From the NCBI RefSeq assembly GCF_000018685.1, contig NC_010001.1, positions 3,810,001 to 3,874,000 on the forward strand: a stretch of DNA of 64,000 nt, given 5' to 3'. The DNA is from Lachnoclostridium phytofermentans ISDg. Lineage in GTDB: Bacteria; Bacillota; Clostridia; Lachnospirales; Lachnospiraceae. Positions within the stretch are counted from its first letter, which is position 1; the number at the start of each line of letters is the position of its first letter. The notes below the pieces were generated by a model. That model had not been told where the DNA came from. It searched no databases and was given only the letters and a program-made list of their open reading frames with translations. Shown here piece after piece: positions 44,096-53,939 of this stretch. A program made the translations under genes and the position numbers.

Positions 44096-44650
44096 CTAAT
44101 GGTATAGCAATAAGAAATTTGATGATGTTTTTTTATCACTTCCATCCACATCAAATGTCCAACATTCTTTCCAAAAGGATTCCTTATTATTTAGCTCTTC
44201 TTCAGAAATACGTTGCTCTATCTTAAGGCCATCATTAAAATCAGCGATACGGTTATAGTGTTTTTCTAAATCCACTTTCTGTGAGTAAATCCAGTCCCAT
44301 ATCCGTTGTGCATCATCCAAATTAGAATACGAAATAACATAGTCTATGGATGATAATTTAGCATCCTCATCTTCCGTCTTGTAAAGTAAGTTAAGGTATT
44401 CTGTCTGTAGGTCATTGTTAATCCGAATTTTCCCATTAGCTACCATTACTAGTTTACCTAAACTAGAATGTTCTTTAAACTTCTTTGATTCCGTACCTAG
44501 GACTTGATTCACTTCGCTCCTGGTTTTATCTAAAAGCGTCATGACTTCTGGTAAATTTGTTAGCTTAGTAAAAGATGAGCCCTTACATCCACTTAATGTT
44601 ATTAACAATGAACTCAATAGCAATACAATACATGTAATTTTTTTCTTCAT
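44096..44650 (-). CDS. Putative lipoprotein
   Basis: 184 residues from ATG 44650, which follows AATAAGGGAGGATGTA. Signal peptide MKKKITCIVLLLSSLLITLSGC ends in a lipobox (LSGC), so it is exported and lipid-anchored outside the membrane. The mature part (KLTNLPEVMTLLDKTRSEVNQVLG, KLVMVANGKIRINNDLQTEYLNL) contains a short segment resembling SmpA/BamE-like or DUF4309-type LDKTRSEVxxxLG repeats. Function unknown. Confidence 0.75.
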   Translation of the reverse strand: MKKKITCIVLLLSSLLITLSGCKGSSFTKLTNLPEVMTLLDKTRSEVNQVLGTESKKFKEHSSLGKLVMVANGKIRINNDLQTEYLNLLYKTEDEDAKLSSIDYVISYSNLDDAQRIWDWIYSQKVDLEKHYNRIADFNDGLKIEQRISEEELNNKESFWKECWTFDVDGSDKKTSSNFLLLYH

Positions 44651-44810
44651 TACATCCTCCCTTATTCCCACAACGTTATACTTCATTTTATTACTACCAC
44701 TGTAATATGTGATGTCACCGTTACTAGATCAAAATTTCATGGTTACAGATAATGATGATTTCTAAGTAATCAATATCGGAATTATGTATTGAAATGTTAG
44801 TAATTCTATC

Positions 44811-44987
44811 TTATTTACCGCAAATTGAGAAAATTGCTATAAGAATAAAACACATACACATGCACCCGAAAATTGTATTAACAGCGGTATCTTCATCTTT
44901 TTTGACTTTTTTTATTATTGTAACAGTATTAATATAGAGTACTATTGCTGCTAGTATACCTAAGTAAGCATAAACTGCTAAACCCAT
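44811..44987 (-). CDS. Small membrane protein (58 residues)
   Basis: ATG 44987 after GAAGGGGAGATTAATA. Two hydrophobic segments (AVYAYLGILAAIVLYINTVTII and CMCMCFILIAIFSI) flank a charged turn KKVKKDEDTAVNT. The second helix carries several cysteines. Unrecognised; below usual ORF length cut-offs. It is upstream of and possibly co-transcribed with the lipoprotein (161 bp gap). Confidence 0.55.
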   Translation of the reverse strand: MGLAVYAYLGILAAIVLYINTVTIIKKVKKDEDTAVNTIFGCMCMCFILIAIFSICGK

Positions 44988-45355
44988 TATTAATCTCCCC
45001 TTCTGAATTTATATATCGTTTTGTATTATATATCTTATTAAATATAAAATCTAAATGCTTCTAGTGATTCACTTTGAATTCAATAATCTATTTTATAACT
45101 CTAGATAATGTTATTTTAATATTAGATAATGTCATTTTAATAATATAAGCAAAGGTAATTAGAAAATCCCAGCACTTTGGGGTAAAGAATAGTATATTAA
45201 CTACCTTATATTTAAGCATATCATAGTTACATAAAATGTCAATATATTCATTTTTTTACTAATGAAAGAAAGTTATTTCTTTCATAAACTGCAAAAAAAT
45301 ATTAGCGGGTTTTATCCCACTAATATTTTTTTGTAAACCCTGTTAGTACAATATA
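44988..45355. other. Intergenic region downstream of GH67
   Basis: Contains two hairpins, AATGAAAGAA/TTCTTTCAT at 45261-45284 and the terminator at 45293-45332. Otherwise AT-rich with no gene seen. Confidence 0.5.
45293..45332. terminator. Terminator of the GH67 gene
   Basis: AAAAAATATTAG-CGGG / CCC-A-CTAATATTTTTT flanked by A and T runs; bidirectional in principle. Its right end is 24 bp from the GH67 stop. Confidence 0.85.
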
Positions 45356-47359
45356 TTAATATAACTCCCTCCCCTTTTTATCCCCTATCGCTGTCTTCCT
45401 ATAAAAATAAGAACAAATCACGTCTCTCCATTCCTTCGAATGTTCCAGCTGTTCCTGTAATCTATGCAATACCCTGTGATATGGTACTTCTTCCAACTTT
45501 CCTTTTAGTTCTTCCCATAACTTAACCATCTCTTCCACATCCTCTACTCCCTCAAAATGAGAATCATAGATATGTTGGATTAAGGTCTTACCTGTCTTTA
45601 ACTGATAGGTATATGGAATGCGATGGAAGAATAAAAGCAACTCTTCTGGGCATGTTTCAGGTGTTCCATAGAGCTCTTGGTTTGGCTGATGATACTGTGT
45701 TGTGTATCCTGTTCCATTCTTGGTTCGGTCTACACCAATTGCTGTATGGTCTGCTTTATGATAGGTTCCCCAACGGTCGTATTCATACCCGTCAACATTA
45801 GGTCCGTAATGATGAGAAGGATTTACCATCCATCCAATACCAAGCGGAGAAGTATATTTCTCATATGCTGGCCAGGACATCATTAGGATTTTGGATATAT
45901 AATCTATAACATGCTCCTTCATGCCAAATGTTAAGGTGATCCATTCTTTTGCTATCTCCTCTGATGTTAAATCAGGATCAAAACTCAGTCTACCATATCC
46001 ATAGAGATTCGCTGCTGCCAAGTCATGACCAGTCCAGTTATCATCATTCCCTGTATTTGCAACTGCTGCCATTCCAGCGTTTTTATTGCCATAAGTGTTG
46101 CCACTAACGATATCGAATACCGTATCATTTTCTTCTTTACAATAAGTTCTAAACTTTAAGATTTCTTTAAACATCGGAATCAAGTAACAAACATGTCTTT
46201 GCTGACCTGTGTATTCCTGTGCTATCTGAACCTCAAGCATCAGATTTGTCTTCTTCATACCACCGAATAAAGGTGATATTGGTTCTCTAACCTGAAAATC
46301 CATCGGACCGTTTTTCACCTGTAGAATTACATTCTCTGCAAAATCACCATCTAATGATTGGAAGTTATCAAAGCTTGCTCTTGCTCTGTCGGTTTTCATA
46401 TCTCTCCAATCCTGTTTGCAGTTATACACAAAACATCTCCAGATAATCAAACCTCCATAAGGTTTTACTGCCTCAGCTAACATATTGGCACCTTCTGCAT
46501 GGGTTCTTTGATAAGTAAATGGCCCTGGTCTTCCTTCTGAATCCGCCTTAACTAAAAATCCGCCAAAGGATGGTATTTCTTTAAATAATAATTGCACTTC
46601 TTTCTTCCACCAAAGACGTACTTCCTCGTCGAGTGGGTCAGCAGAAGTTAAACCACCAAGTTCCATTGGAGCCGCAAAATTTAAAGAAAGATAAAGCTTA
46701 ATTCCATAAGAAGCAAAAATTTCACCGATTTGTTTTAATTTATCTATGTAGCGATTTGTTATTAAATTAGTTGCTGTACCACGGACATTTACATTGTTTA
46801 TCACAACTGCGTTTATACCAACGGAGGAAACAAGTCTTGCATAGGCCTTAGTACGTTCATTTACAATAACTTCACCATGTTCAAAAAAGAAAGAATTACC
46901 AGAATAACCTCTTTCAATACTACCGTCCATATTATCCCAATGATTTAACATTCGAAGAGGATTCTTTGGAAAGATAGTTCTATTGAAGGAATGCACATCT
47001 GCTCCAAGAATGGTGCTACGAATCAAATCAAAAGTTCCATAGAGAATACCATTTGAGGTGTAAGCCTCTATCAATAGCATCTCGTCTGCTAACGAAATAC
47101 GATATCCCTCATTTTCTAGATCTTTATTATCACCAATCTGAAAATGAATCCCTTTTCTCGTTTTATCAACATCTGATTTCATATCACAAAGGCTGCTTTC
47201 GATATCGATTGAAAATAGCTCTTTTGCTGCTGTTGTTAATTCTAAGACCGCACTTTTTACAATAGAGTCGTCTTTATTGTATGTAACGACTGTAAAATAA
47301 TCTCGCATCGCAAGATTATCACTCTTATAGTAATTTAACCAAGCTTTTTCAAACCCCAT
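45356..47359 (-). CDS. aguA: GH67 alpha-glucuronidase, intracellular
   Basis: 667 residues, the normal length. Family features include NHWDNMDGSIERGYSG, GFLVKADSEGRPGPFTYQRTHAEGAN, FDNFQSLDGDFAENVILQVKNGPMDFQ and REPISPLFGG, covering the catalytic acid and the two general-base carboxylates. It removes 4-O-methyl-glucuronic acid from the non-reducing end of xylo-oligosaccharides. No signal peptide, so the oligomers must be imported. ATG 47359 follows AAAAAAAGGAGATGGAACA; the 36 upstream codons come from a dispersed repeat. Divergent from the AraC gene at 47841. Confidence 0.95.
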   Translation of the reverse strand: MGFEKAWLNYYKSDNLAMRDYFTVVTYNKDDSIVKSAVLELTTAAKELFSIDIESSLCDMKSDVDKTRKGIHFQIGDNKDLENEGYRISLADEMLLIEAYTSNGILYGTFDLIRSTILGADVHSFNRTIFPKNPLRMLNHWDNMDGSIERGYSGNSFFFEHGEVIVNERTKAYARLVSSVGINAVVINNVNVRGTATNLITNRYIDKLKQIGEIFASYGIKLYLSLNFAAPMELGGLTSADPLDEEVRLWWKKEVQLLFKEIPSFGGFLVKADSEGRPGPFTYQRTHAEGANMLAEAVKPYGGLIIWRCFVYNCKQDWRDMKTDRARASFDNFQSLDGDFAENVILQVKNGPMDFQVREPISPLFGGMKKTNLMLEVQIAQEYTGQQRHVCYLIPMFKEILKFRTYCKEENDTVFDIVSGNTYGNKNAGMAAVANTGNDDNWTGHDLAAANLYGYGRLSFDPDLTSEEIAKEWITLTFGMKEHVIDYISKILMMSWPAYEKYTSPLGIGWMVNPSHHYGPNVDGYEYDRWGTYHKADHTAIGVDRTKNGTGYTTQYHQPNQELYGTPETCPEELLLFFHRIPYTYQLKTGKTLIQHIYDSHFEGVEDVEEMVKLWEELKGKLEEVPYHRVLHRLQEQLEHSKEWRDVICSYFYRKTAIGDKKGRELY

Positions 47360-47453
47360 TGTTCCATCTCCTTTTTTTATATTAAAAGTTAATACTACTT
47401 CTTCTTCCATTCTTAATAAACCTTCTTTGTAAGCAGTTTCTTTGTACCAAGGT

Positions 47454-47490
47454 CGACGCAGGCACAAACTTCTGTGTGTAAGAAGTTTGT
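47454..47490. repeat. Dispersed repeat hairpin upstream of GH67
   Basis: 47454-47473 repeats 42869-42888 exactly. ACAAACTTC (47464-47472) pairs with GAAGTTTGT (47482-47490). It lies in the GH67 leader. Confidence 0.75.
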
Positions 47491-47607
47491 TCTTTCACAC
47501 AGAACCCTAAACTCATTATCCTATACACATTATATATTTCGATTACTTATAAACCAACTATACTTCATGAACCATTAGCAAACTTCTTAATTTTTGCTCT
47601 ATTTTCC

Positions 47608-47663
47608 TCAAATAATGCTATTATTTAATATGTTAAAATTTTTCTAATCAAATAATGCTATTA
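47608..47663. promoter_or_regulatory. Paired 16-bp direct repeats, candidate AraC sites
   Basis: TCAAATAATGCTATTA occurs at 47608-47623 and 47648-47663, 40 bp apart (about four helical turns), between the GH67 gene and the divergent AraC gene. Direct-repeat half-sites on one helix face fit AraC-type binding. Confidence 0.65.
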
Positions 47664-47840
47664 CTATCCAATTTCTCTTTACAATATTTTTAGAATGCAC
47701 TATACTTAATATATTAAATTGCACGATTTTTTCTTATATCAGAACTAATATTTGTACATAACTAATAGATTTTTTTCTATTTTACTTATCGCAACATATG
47801 ATTAATTGAAGTTTATTAATATAATTAAGGAGGAGCATCT

Positions 47841-48731
47841 ATGATAGCTATACTAAACGGAACCAGAGAAACAGTTTCATATGATGAGAATATCGGTATT
47901 CGACTTTATTTAAATGAAGAATACGAAGATTACCCGATTCATTGGCATACTGCTGCAGAAATTATTATGCCAATTGAAAATACATATGAGGTTGTTGTAA
48001 ATAATATACGCCACGAATTAGAGGTAGGCGATATTATACTGCTACCTTCCGGTGAGCTTCACCAACTCTATGCTCCAACTAAGGGGAAACGTATTATCTT
48101 CCAATTTGATTATTCCTTACTTTATAACTTAACTGGATTTGACTCCGTATTTCATATGTTCCATCCATGTACCCTCATTACAAATGAGACAATGCCTGAT
48201 ATTCATGATAATCTTCATAGCCTTATGCTTAGAATTATGGATGAATATTTTGGAGACTCCCCATTAAAAGAGGCGGCAATCTATTCTATGCTCGTAAATT
48301 TCTTTGTTATCTTAGGTCGGAATTATATTACCTCAGAAAAGAAATTTCCGAATACAAAGAGTCCGAAGCGACATGAATATATCGATAAATTTCTCATGGT
48401 ATGTACCCATATTAATGAACATTGTACCGAACCTATTAACGTGGATGATCTGGCACAATTAGCTGGCTTTAGCAAGTACCATTTTATGCGTTTGTTTAAA
48501 GAGTTTTCAGGTATCTCTTACTACGATTATTTAAATAAGCAACGAATCATGCATGCAGAAAAATTACTTATTGACCCTAACCTAACCATCACTGAAATTG
48601 CGATGCATTCTGGCTTTAACAGTCTAGCAACTTTCAACCGAATATTTAAGGAACAGAAGCAATGTACTCCAAGCGAATACAAGCGCCTTCATGGGCCAAA
48701 TATCATACGTTTTAATGCTTCTCAAGCATAA
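47841..48731 (+). CDS. AraC-family regulator with N-terminal cupin
   Basis: 296 residues. Cupin domain (DYPIHWHTAAEIIMPIENTYEV, EVGDIILLPSGELHQLY) and AraC double HTH (INVDDLAQLAGFSKYHFMRLFKEFSGISYYDYL, LTITEIAMHSGFNSLATFNRIFKEQKQCTPSEY). AAGGAGGAGCATCT precedes ATG. Located between the GH67 gene and the GH2 gene, it probably activates both in response to xylan-derived sugars (inference). Confidence 0.9.
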   Translation: MIAILNGTRETVSYDENIGIRLYLNEEYEDYPIHWHTAAEIIMPIENTYEVVVNNIRHELEVGDIILLPSGELHQLYAPTKGKRIIFQFDYSLLYNLTGFDSVFHMFHPCTLITNETMPDIHDNLHSLMLRIMDEYFGDSPLKEAAIYSMLVNFFVILGRNYITSEKKFPNTKSPKRHEYIDKFLMVCTHINEHCTEPINVDDLAQLAGFSKYHFMRLFKEFSGISYYDYLNKQRIMHAEKLLIDPNLTITEIAMHSGFNSLATFNRIFKEQKQCTPSEYKRLHGPNIIRFNASQA

Positions 48732-48978
48732 AGTAATTTTATTTTTTACTTCCAATTGTAAAATAAACCGATATTATCAATTCATACTTCCAAGTATAAG
48801 TAACACATCATAATTTGCACAGGCTTTTAAATTATTATAAGAACTACATGTTTCGTATAGGATGTTACATTGTGGATGCAATGAAGATGAAATAAAATGA
48901 ATCATAGAAATACATTGAAGTGATTTTAAAGGAATTCTAAAAAAATAATTATTTTACTACATAGAAAGGCGGAAGAAA

Positions 48979-51900
48979 ATGAGCAGTCAAGTACATAACA
49001 ATCGAAGATTAATGAATGATGGCTGGAGTTTTTCCAAACATCAGCTAGGCGCTACCTTACAACAAGTGTTAGATGCAAAAACAGAATGGCATCCCGTTGA
49101 TTTGCCCCACGACTGGTTAATTTATAATACCCACGATTTGTATGAAACAGGAGAAGGTTGGTACAGACGTACGTTATCCATGGAACACCTGAAAAATAAG
49201 GAGCGATATATATTACGTTTCGAGGGCGTGTATATGAACTCGACCCTCTATGTCAATGGAAGGTTTGCTGGAGAGTGGAAATACGGTTACTCAACATTTG
49301 AATTCGATATAACCGAGTTTTTAACAGAAGGTGGCAATGAAATTGTGATGCAAGTTATCTACGAGTCACCGAACTCGAGATGGTATTCCGGTGCAGGTAT
49401 TTATCGTAATGTCTGGTTCCATACCTATCCTGAAGTACATATTAACCCAGATGGAATTTATATTTCAACAGAAAAAGTGGATGAGGATTTTTACGTTTTC
49501 CTATCAACCGAAGTTTCCTCTTTACCGATCAGTATGGAACCTGAGCTTACAATACCAGAGGATTTTCATGGATTAGACAAGGATTCCACATCTACACTCG
49601 AACTTCGCCATACTGTATGGTCGCCAAGTCATGAATTAGTTTGCACCCATACTGTCGATGTTACAAGTGAGGTAGTAAAGAATGCCTTTTATGTACAAGA
49701 TAGTAAACTACATATTATTTCACCTCTTCTTTGGGAGCTTTCGTCACCAAATTTATATCAAGTGCAAACTGATATTATCAAAGATAATATTATAATACAG
49801 TCCGTAACACAAAACATTGGTTTTCGCACCATAGAATACACCTGCGAAGAAGGCTTTTTCCTTAATGGTAAACATGTAAAGCTATATGGAGTATGTCAAC
49901 ACCACGACCTTGGTAGCCTTGGTGCTGCTATTAATCGTACTGCCCTTCGTAGACAACTAACGATTTTAAAAGAAATGGGTGTGAATGCTATTCGTACTTC
50001 ACACAATATGCCAGCAGTAGAGTTAATGGAACTTGCAGATGAGATGGGATTTTTGATTAATTCGGAAGCCTTTGATATCTGGGAGCGTTCAAAAACAACC
50101 TATGATTATGCTCGTTTCTTCCCAAAATGGGCAGATAAAGATGTCGCTAGCTGGATTCGTAGAGACCGCAACCACCCTTCTCTCATCATGTGGAGTATTG
50201 GAAATGAAATCTATGATACACATGCAGACGAGCGTGGTCAGGAAGTTACTAGAATGTTATTAAGCTTTGTTCGAAAACATGATTCTCGCATCAATGCTCC
50301 TGTAACCATCGGCTCCAATTACATGGCATGGGAAAATGCTCAGAAGTGTGCTGATATCGTAAAACTAGCTGGATATAACTATGCAGAACGACTCTACGGG
50401 GAGCATCATGAATTACATCCAGATTGGATGATATACGGAAGTGAAACGGCATCTACCTTACAAAGCCGTGGAATCTATCATTTCCCATATTCAAAGGCAA
50501 TCCTTGCAGACGATGATGAGCAATGCTCTTCCCTTGGTAATACGACTTCAAGCTGGGGAGCACGAAGCACAGAATACTGTATTACGAAAGACCGTGATGC
50601 CACATTTAGTGCCGGACAATTCATCTGGACTGGTTGGGACTACATCGGAGAGCCAACTCCATATTTTACGAAAAACTCTTATTTCGGTCAGGTAGATACC
50701 GCTGGTTTTAAGAAAGATACATTCTATATCTATCAGGCAGAGTGGACGGATTATAAAAAATCACCAATGGTACATTTATTCCCATACTGGGATTTCTCCA
50801 AAGATCAGGTGATTGACTTAAGGGTATGCTCCAATGCCCCAAGAGTGGAATTGTTTTTTAATGAAAACTCCCTAGGAACCTATGATATTGACCACAAACA
50901 TGGTACACAGCTATGTGGCCATTGGCAGTTACCATATGAAGAAGGTACCTTAAAAGCGGTTGCATATGATGAATACGGAAATATTATAGCAACAGATACC
51001 CGTACCTCCTTTGGTGATGCCGCTAATATTAAATTATCACCGGATAAAACCACCATGCTTGTGAATTGCCAAGACCTTATTTTTGTTGAAATTAGCATGG
51101 AAGATTGTAATGGCAATCCAGTAGAAAATGCAAATAATCGTGTTACCGTAGAAGTTACGGGTGCTGGTCGTCTAATTGGACTAGATAATGGTGATAGTAC
51201 CGATTATGATCAATATAAGGGAATCAGCCGAAGATTGTTCAGTGGAAAATTACTTGCAGTTATAGCATCAACCTTAACACCAGGTGAAATTACAATGAAG
51301 GTTACCTCAGAAACTTTACCAGCAAAGACTCTCTCCTTTACTTCCATTCCATGTGAGTATCCAGAAGGTCTTAGCGATAATATGAGGAATACGGATCACA
51401 TCATTTATCCAGTACTGAATCCGAAAGTTATAATTCCTACTACGGATGAAGCCGAGATTCCGATTCGTAAACTCGAAATAGTTACACCGAATGGGACTAC
51501 TCTTTCTAAAGATTTAAGTACAATTGAGGCATATGTAATCACTCATCCAGCAAATGCTACCTATCAAGATATCGATTGGAGAATAACCAATGGATCGGGT
51601 ATAGATTCCAATCTAGCCAGATTAGAGAAGGATGGTACCAAGGTAAAGGTAATTGCCCTTGGTAGCGGTAAAGCTTATCTTCGTTGTACCTGTAGGAATG
51701 GTGCAGATAAGGTACGTATGATTTCTGAAATAGAGCTTAACTTCCATGACCTTGGAGAAGCTACCATGAATCCGTATGAATTTATATATGGTGGTTTATA
51801 CTCTTGGTCCAATACAAACCTTACCAACGGAATTGAGCGCGGTATCTCCTCTCTGCTACCAATGGATACTTACATTTGTTTTAAAAATGTAGACTTTGGC

Positions 51901-52536
51901 TCCTATGGATCTGACGAGATTACTGTTCCAATCTACTGTCTTGATACTGAGCTTCCAACTTTTGAGATTTGGGAAGGTATCCCACATGAAGAAGGAAGTG
52001 AATTACTAGCAGACTGTTCATTTAGTAAAAAGCCAATATGGAATCACCATCAACCGGAAACCTATCGATTAAAGCGTAGAGTAAAAGGTATCGTAACAAT
52101 TTCCTTCGTTGTATTTAAACGATTAAGCGTTCAAGGATTTCAGTTTACCAATCCACAAAAAGGATTTGCAAAATTATTCGCTACTGATTGTGACCTCATA
52201 TATGGAGATACCTTTACAAAGAAAGCTCCTCGCATTGAAGGAATCGGGAATAACGTATCCTTGGAATTTTCAGAGATGGATTTCGGAGAACAGGGCATTA
52301 CGAAACTCTCTATCTGTGGTCATTCTCCGATTGAGAAGAACACCATTCATGTAAAGTTTATTTCAGAAGAAGGTAGTATGCTCTATAATAGCATTGAAGA
52401 ACTTGCAGAATTTACTTTTACGAATGAGTACGAAGTAAAAGAGTTTGAATTCTCTAAGAAGACAGGTAAATATACTGTTACCTTTATATTCCTACCGGGC
52501 AGTAATTTTGACTTTGAGTGGTTTAAGTTTGAATAA
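48979..52536 (+). CDS. Large intracellular GH2 glycoside hydrolase
   Basis: 1185 residues. N-terminal GH2 sugar-binding jelly roll (~1-150), Ig-like domain, then a TIM barrel with the acid/base Glu410 in MWSIGNEIYDT and the nucleophile Glu489 in WMIYGSETAST. A DUF4982-like domain follows, then a bacterial Ig-like domain (~840-930) and two C-terminal beta-sandwiches resembling CBM6. No signal peptide. The GH2 family includes beta-galactosidase, -glucuronidase and -mannosidase; with the GH67 gene next door a hemicellulose side-chain substrate is plausible. AGGCGGAAGAAA precedes ATG. Confidence 0.88.
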   Translation: MSSQVHNNRRLMNDGWSFSKHQLGATLQQVLDAKTEWHPVDLPHDWLIYNTHDLYETGEGWYRRTLSMEHLKNKERYILRFEGVYMNSTLYVNGRFAGEWKYGYSTFEFDITEFLTEGGNEIVMQVIYESPNSRWYSGAGIYRNVWFHTYPEVHINPDGIYISTEKVDEDFYVFLSTEVSSLPISMEPELTIPEDFHGLDKDSTSTLELRHTVWSPSHELVCTHTVDVTSEVVKNAFYVQDSKLHIISPLLWELSSPNLYQVQTDIIKDNIIIQSVTQNIGFRTIEYTCEEGFFLNGKHVKLYGVCQHHDLGSLGAAINRTALRRQLTILKEMGVNAIRTSHNMPAVELMELADEMGFLINSEAFDIWERSKTTYDYARFFPKWADKDVASWIRRDRNHPSLIMWSIGNEIYDTHADERGQEVTRMLLSFVRKHDSRINAPVTIGSNYMAWENAQKCADIVKLAGYNYAERLYGEHHELHPDWMIYGSETASTLQSRGIYHFPYSKAILADDDEQCSSLGNTTSSWGARSTEYCITKDRDATFSAGQFIWTGWDYIGEPTPYFTKNSYFGQVDTAGFKKDTFYIYQAEWTDYKKSPMVHLFPYWDFSKDQVIDLRVCSNAPRVELFFNENSLGTYDIDHKHGTQLCGHWQLPYEEGTLKAVAYDEYGNIIATDTRTSFGDAANIKLSPDKTTMLVNCQDLIFVEISMEDCNGNPVENANNRVTVEVTGAGRLIGLDNGDSTDYDQYKGISRRLFSGKLLAVIASTLTPGEITMKVTSETLPAKTLSFTSIPCEYPEGLSDNMRNTDHIIYPVLNPKVIIPTTDEAEIPIRKLEIVTPNGTTLSKDLSTIEAYVITHPANATYQDIDWRITNGSGIDSNLARLEKDGTKVKVIALGSGKAYLRCTCRNGADKVRMISEIELNFHDLGEATMNPYEFIYGGLYSWSNTNLTNGIERGISSLLPMDTYICFKNVDFGSYGSDEITVPIYCLDTELPTFEIWEGIPHEEGSELLADCSFSKKPIWNHHQPETYRLKRRVKGIVTISFVVFKRLSVQGFQFTNPQKGFAKLFATDCDLIYGDTFTKKAPRIEGIGNNVSLEFSEMDFGEQGITKLSICGHSPIEKNTIHVKFISEEGSMLYNSIEELAEFTFTNEYEVKEFEFSKKTGKYTVTFIFLPGSNFDFEWFKFE

Positions 52537-52578
52537 ACTCTTGATGGCAAATTATAAAAAAATGTAGGAACATTAAAT

Positions 52579-52656
52579 GATAATAAGCGGGGATAATGTT
52601 CTATGTAAGTGTGAGTGTTATTGTAAAACGATAGTAAGCGAGGACAATATTTTATG
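52579..52656 (+). repeat. 27-bp imperfect direct repeat carrying a ribosome site
   Basis: Copy 1 (52579-52605) reads GATAATAAGCGGGGATAATG and then TTCTATG; copy 2 (52630-52656) differs at about 5 positions and ends in the real ATG of the zinc-ribbon gene. Copy 1's ATG is followed at once by TAA. It looks like a duplicated translation start region. Confidence 0.65.
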
Positions 52657-52908
52657 GAAAACGAGAATATCATAAAAAGATTACGACATATCAGCTATTT
52701 AGATATAGTATTATTGCTTATTGCCGGTTTCATAATAAAATCTTACCATAGCTATGTAATAGGTTTTCTAATTATAGCCTTCAGTTGTTTTAATCAGTGG
52801 AAATATTACAGATGCCCTCATTGTAAAGAATCACTCGATCTTCGCCTGAAATTAACCAAAGACACACACTGTCCTTCCTGCGGACATATTATCTCTCGCA
52901 AGAATTAA
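52654..52908 (+). CDS. Small membrane protein with zinc ribbon
   Basis: 84 residues: two close hydrophobic segments (LDIVLLLIAGFII, YVIGFLIIAFSCF) and a C-terminal zinc ribbon CPHCKESL ... CPSCGHII, cytoplasmic by the positive-inside rule. GCGAGGACAATATTTT precedes ATG. Family unknown. Terminator hairpins follow at 52939 and 52998. Confidence 0.7.
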   Translation: MENENIIKRLRHISYLDIVLLLIAGFIIKSYHSYVIGFLIIAFSCFNQWKYYRCPHCKESLDLRLKLTKDTHCPSCGHIISRKN

Positions 52909-52938
52909 TCATTAAGATAAACAGATATTGCTATGTTT

Positions 52939-52978
52939 AAAACATAAAAAATCTAACGTTATGTTTTGATTATTTTTT
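52939..52978 (+). terminator. Terminator after the zinc-ribbon gene
   Basis: AAAACATAA / TTATGTTTT with an 11-nt loop, then a TTATTTTTTATT stretch. Confidence 0.75.
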
Positions 52979-52997
52979 ATTCTATCTCATTTAACAA

Positions 52998-53053
52998 AAT
53001 CCATGAAACTTATTAAAGGCTTACCATTGCCTTAATGCGTTTCATGGATTTTT
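52998..53053. terminator. Hairpin between convergent genes
   Basis: AATCCATGAAAC (52998-53009) pairs with GTTTCATGGATT (53039-53050), followed by T. Serves the minus-strand DegV gene or both sides. Confidence 0.75.
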
Positions 53054-53087
53054 GTATCTTGATTTTAACGCTGTATCGTTCATCATT

Positions 53088-53939
53088 TTATTTTTCAAAA
53101 AACAGTATGCCTAACGTATTCGGACCACAATGGGAAGATACTACTCCACCTGCTCTGGTTATCAATATCTCCTTAAAGTAGTTCAGTTCCTTAAGAAACT
53201 GATATGTTTCTTGTTCAATCAATTGATTAATACCAGAGTGAGTTATAAACACGCGAGTCGGGTCTGCCTTAAGTAGTTGCTCCTTTAAATCATTAGCATA
53301 ATTTAATATAACAGACTTTGGTTTGCCTCGATACTTTTTCTCTACACCCATCTTTCCGCTTTTCACAACTATCATTGGCTTTAAGCGTAGTGTATTGCCT
53401 AAAAGTGCAGTCACAGCACTACATCTTCCTCCACGATGAAGATAGGTTAATGTATCAACAACAAAGGATGCCCTAACCTTATCTGTATCTTCCTCAATTT
53501 TCTTAACAATCTCCTCTGCCATAAATCCCTTTCTCGCTAAATCTGCTGCAAGTAATACCAAAAGACCTATTCCAGTAGACAAACTCTTAGAATTGATAAC
53601 AAAAAGCCTCTGATATTCCTGCTCCTGCGCTATCATTCTGACAACCTGACAGGTTACAGACATTTCTTCTGAAATACCGAAAAATATGATATCAAGCTTC
53701 TTCTCCATATATGGTTTTAAAATATCTAAGGCAACCCCTATTTCAGGTGCCGCTGTCTTTGGAGTTTCCCCTTCCTGATCTGACCATTCATAGATTTCTT
53801 GTGGAGTTATTTCCTTTCCATCTTGAAAACTTTTCATTCCCAATACAATATTAAGAGGAATAATAGTAATATCATATTTCTTTAACAATTCTTCCGATAA
53901 ATCACAGGTACTATCTGCAAAAATTTTAATTTCACCCAT
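53088..53939 (-). CDS. DegV-family fatty-acid-binding protein
   Basis: 283 residues from ATG 53939 (AAGGAG at 7 nt; a GTG precedes it). Starts IFADSTCDLSEELLKKYDI, with TPKTAAPEIG, FVVDTLTYLHRGGRCS and GPNTLGILFF, the EDD/DegV two-domain fold that binds fatty acids. Some members are FakB subunits that present fatty acids to the FakA kinase; no FakA is in the window. Cytoplasmic, monocistronic. Confidence 0.9.
   Translation of the reverse strand: MGEIKIFADSTCDLSEELLKKYDITIIPLNIVLGMKSFQDGKEITPQEIYEWSDQEGETPKTAAPEIGVALDILKPYMEKKLDIIFFGISEEMSVTCQVVRMIAQEQEYQRLFVINSKSLSTGIGLLVLLAADLARKGFMAEEIVKKIEEDTDKVRASFVVDTLTYLHRGGRCSAVTALLGNTLRLKPMIVVKSGKMGVEKKYRGKPKSVILNYANDLKEQLLKADPTRVFITHSGINQLIEQETYQFLKELNYFKEILITRAGGVVSSHCGPNTLGILFFEK

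Noticed and set aside
47360..47467. 36-codon N-terminal extension of the alpha-glucuronidase
   Set aside because: It reads through a dispersed hairpin repeat, and a strong ribosome site precedes the internal ATG at 47359.
48979..52536. Secreted or cell-surface enzyme, because of the CBM-like domains
   Set aside because: No signal peptide or anchor motif is present; the N-terminus starts directly with the GH2 domain.
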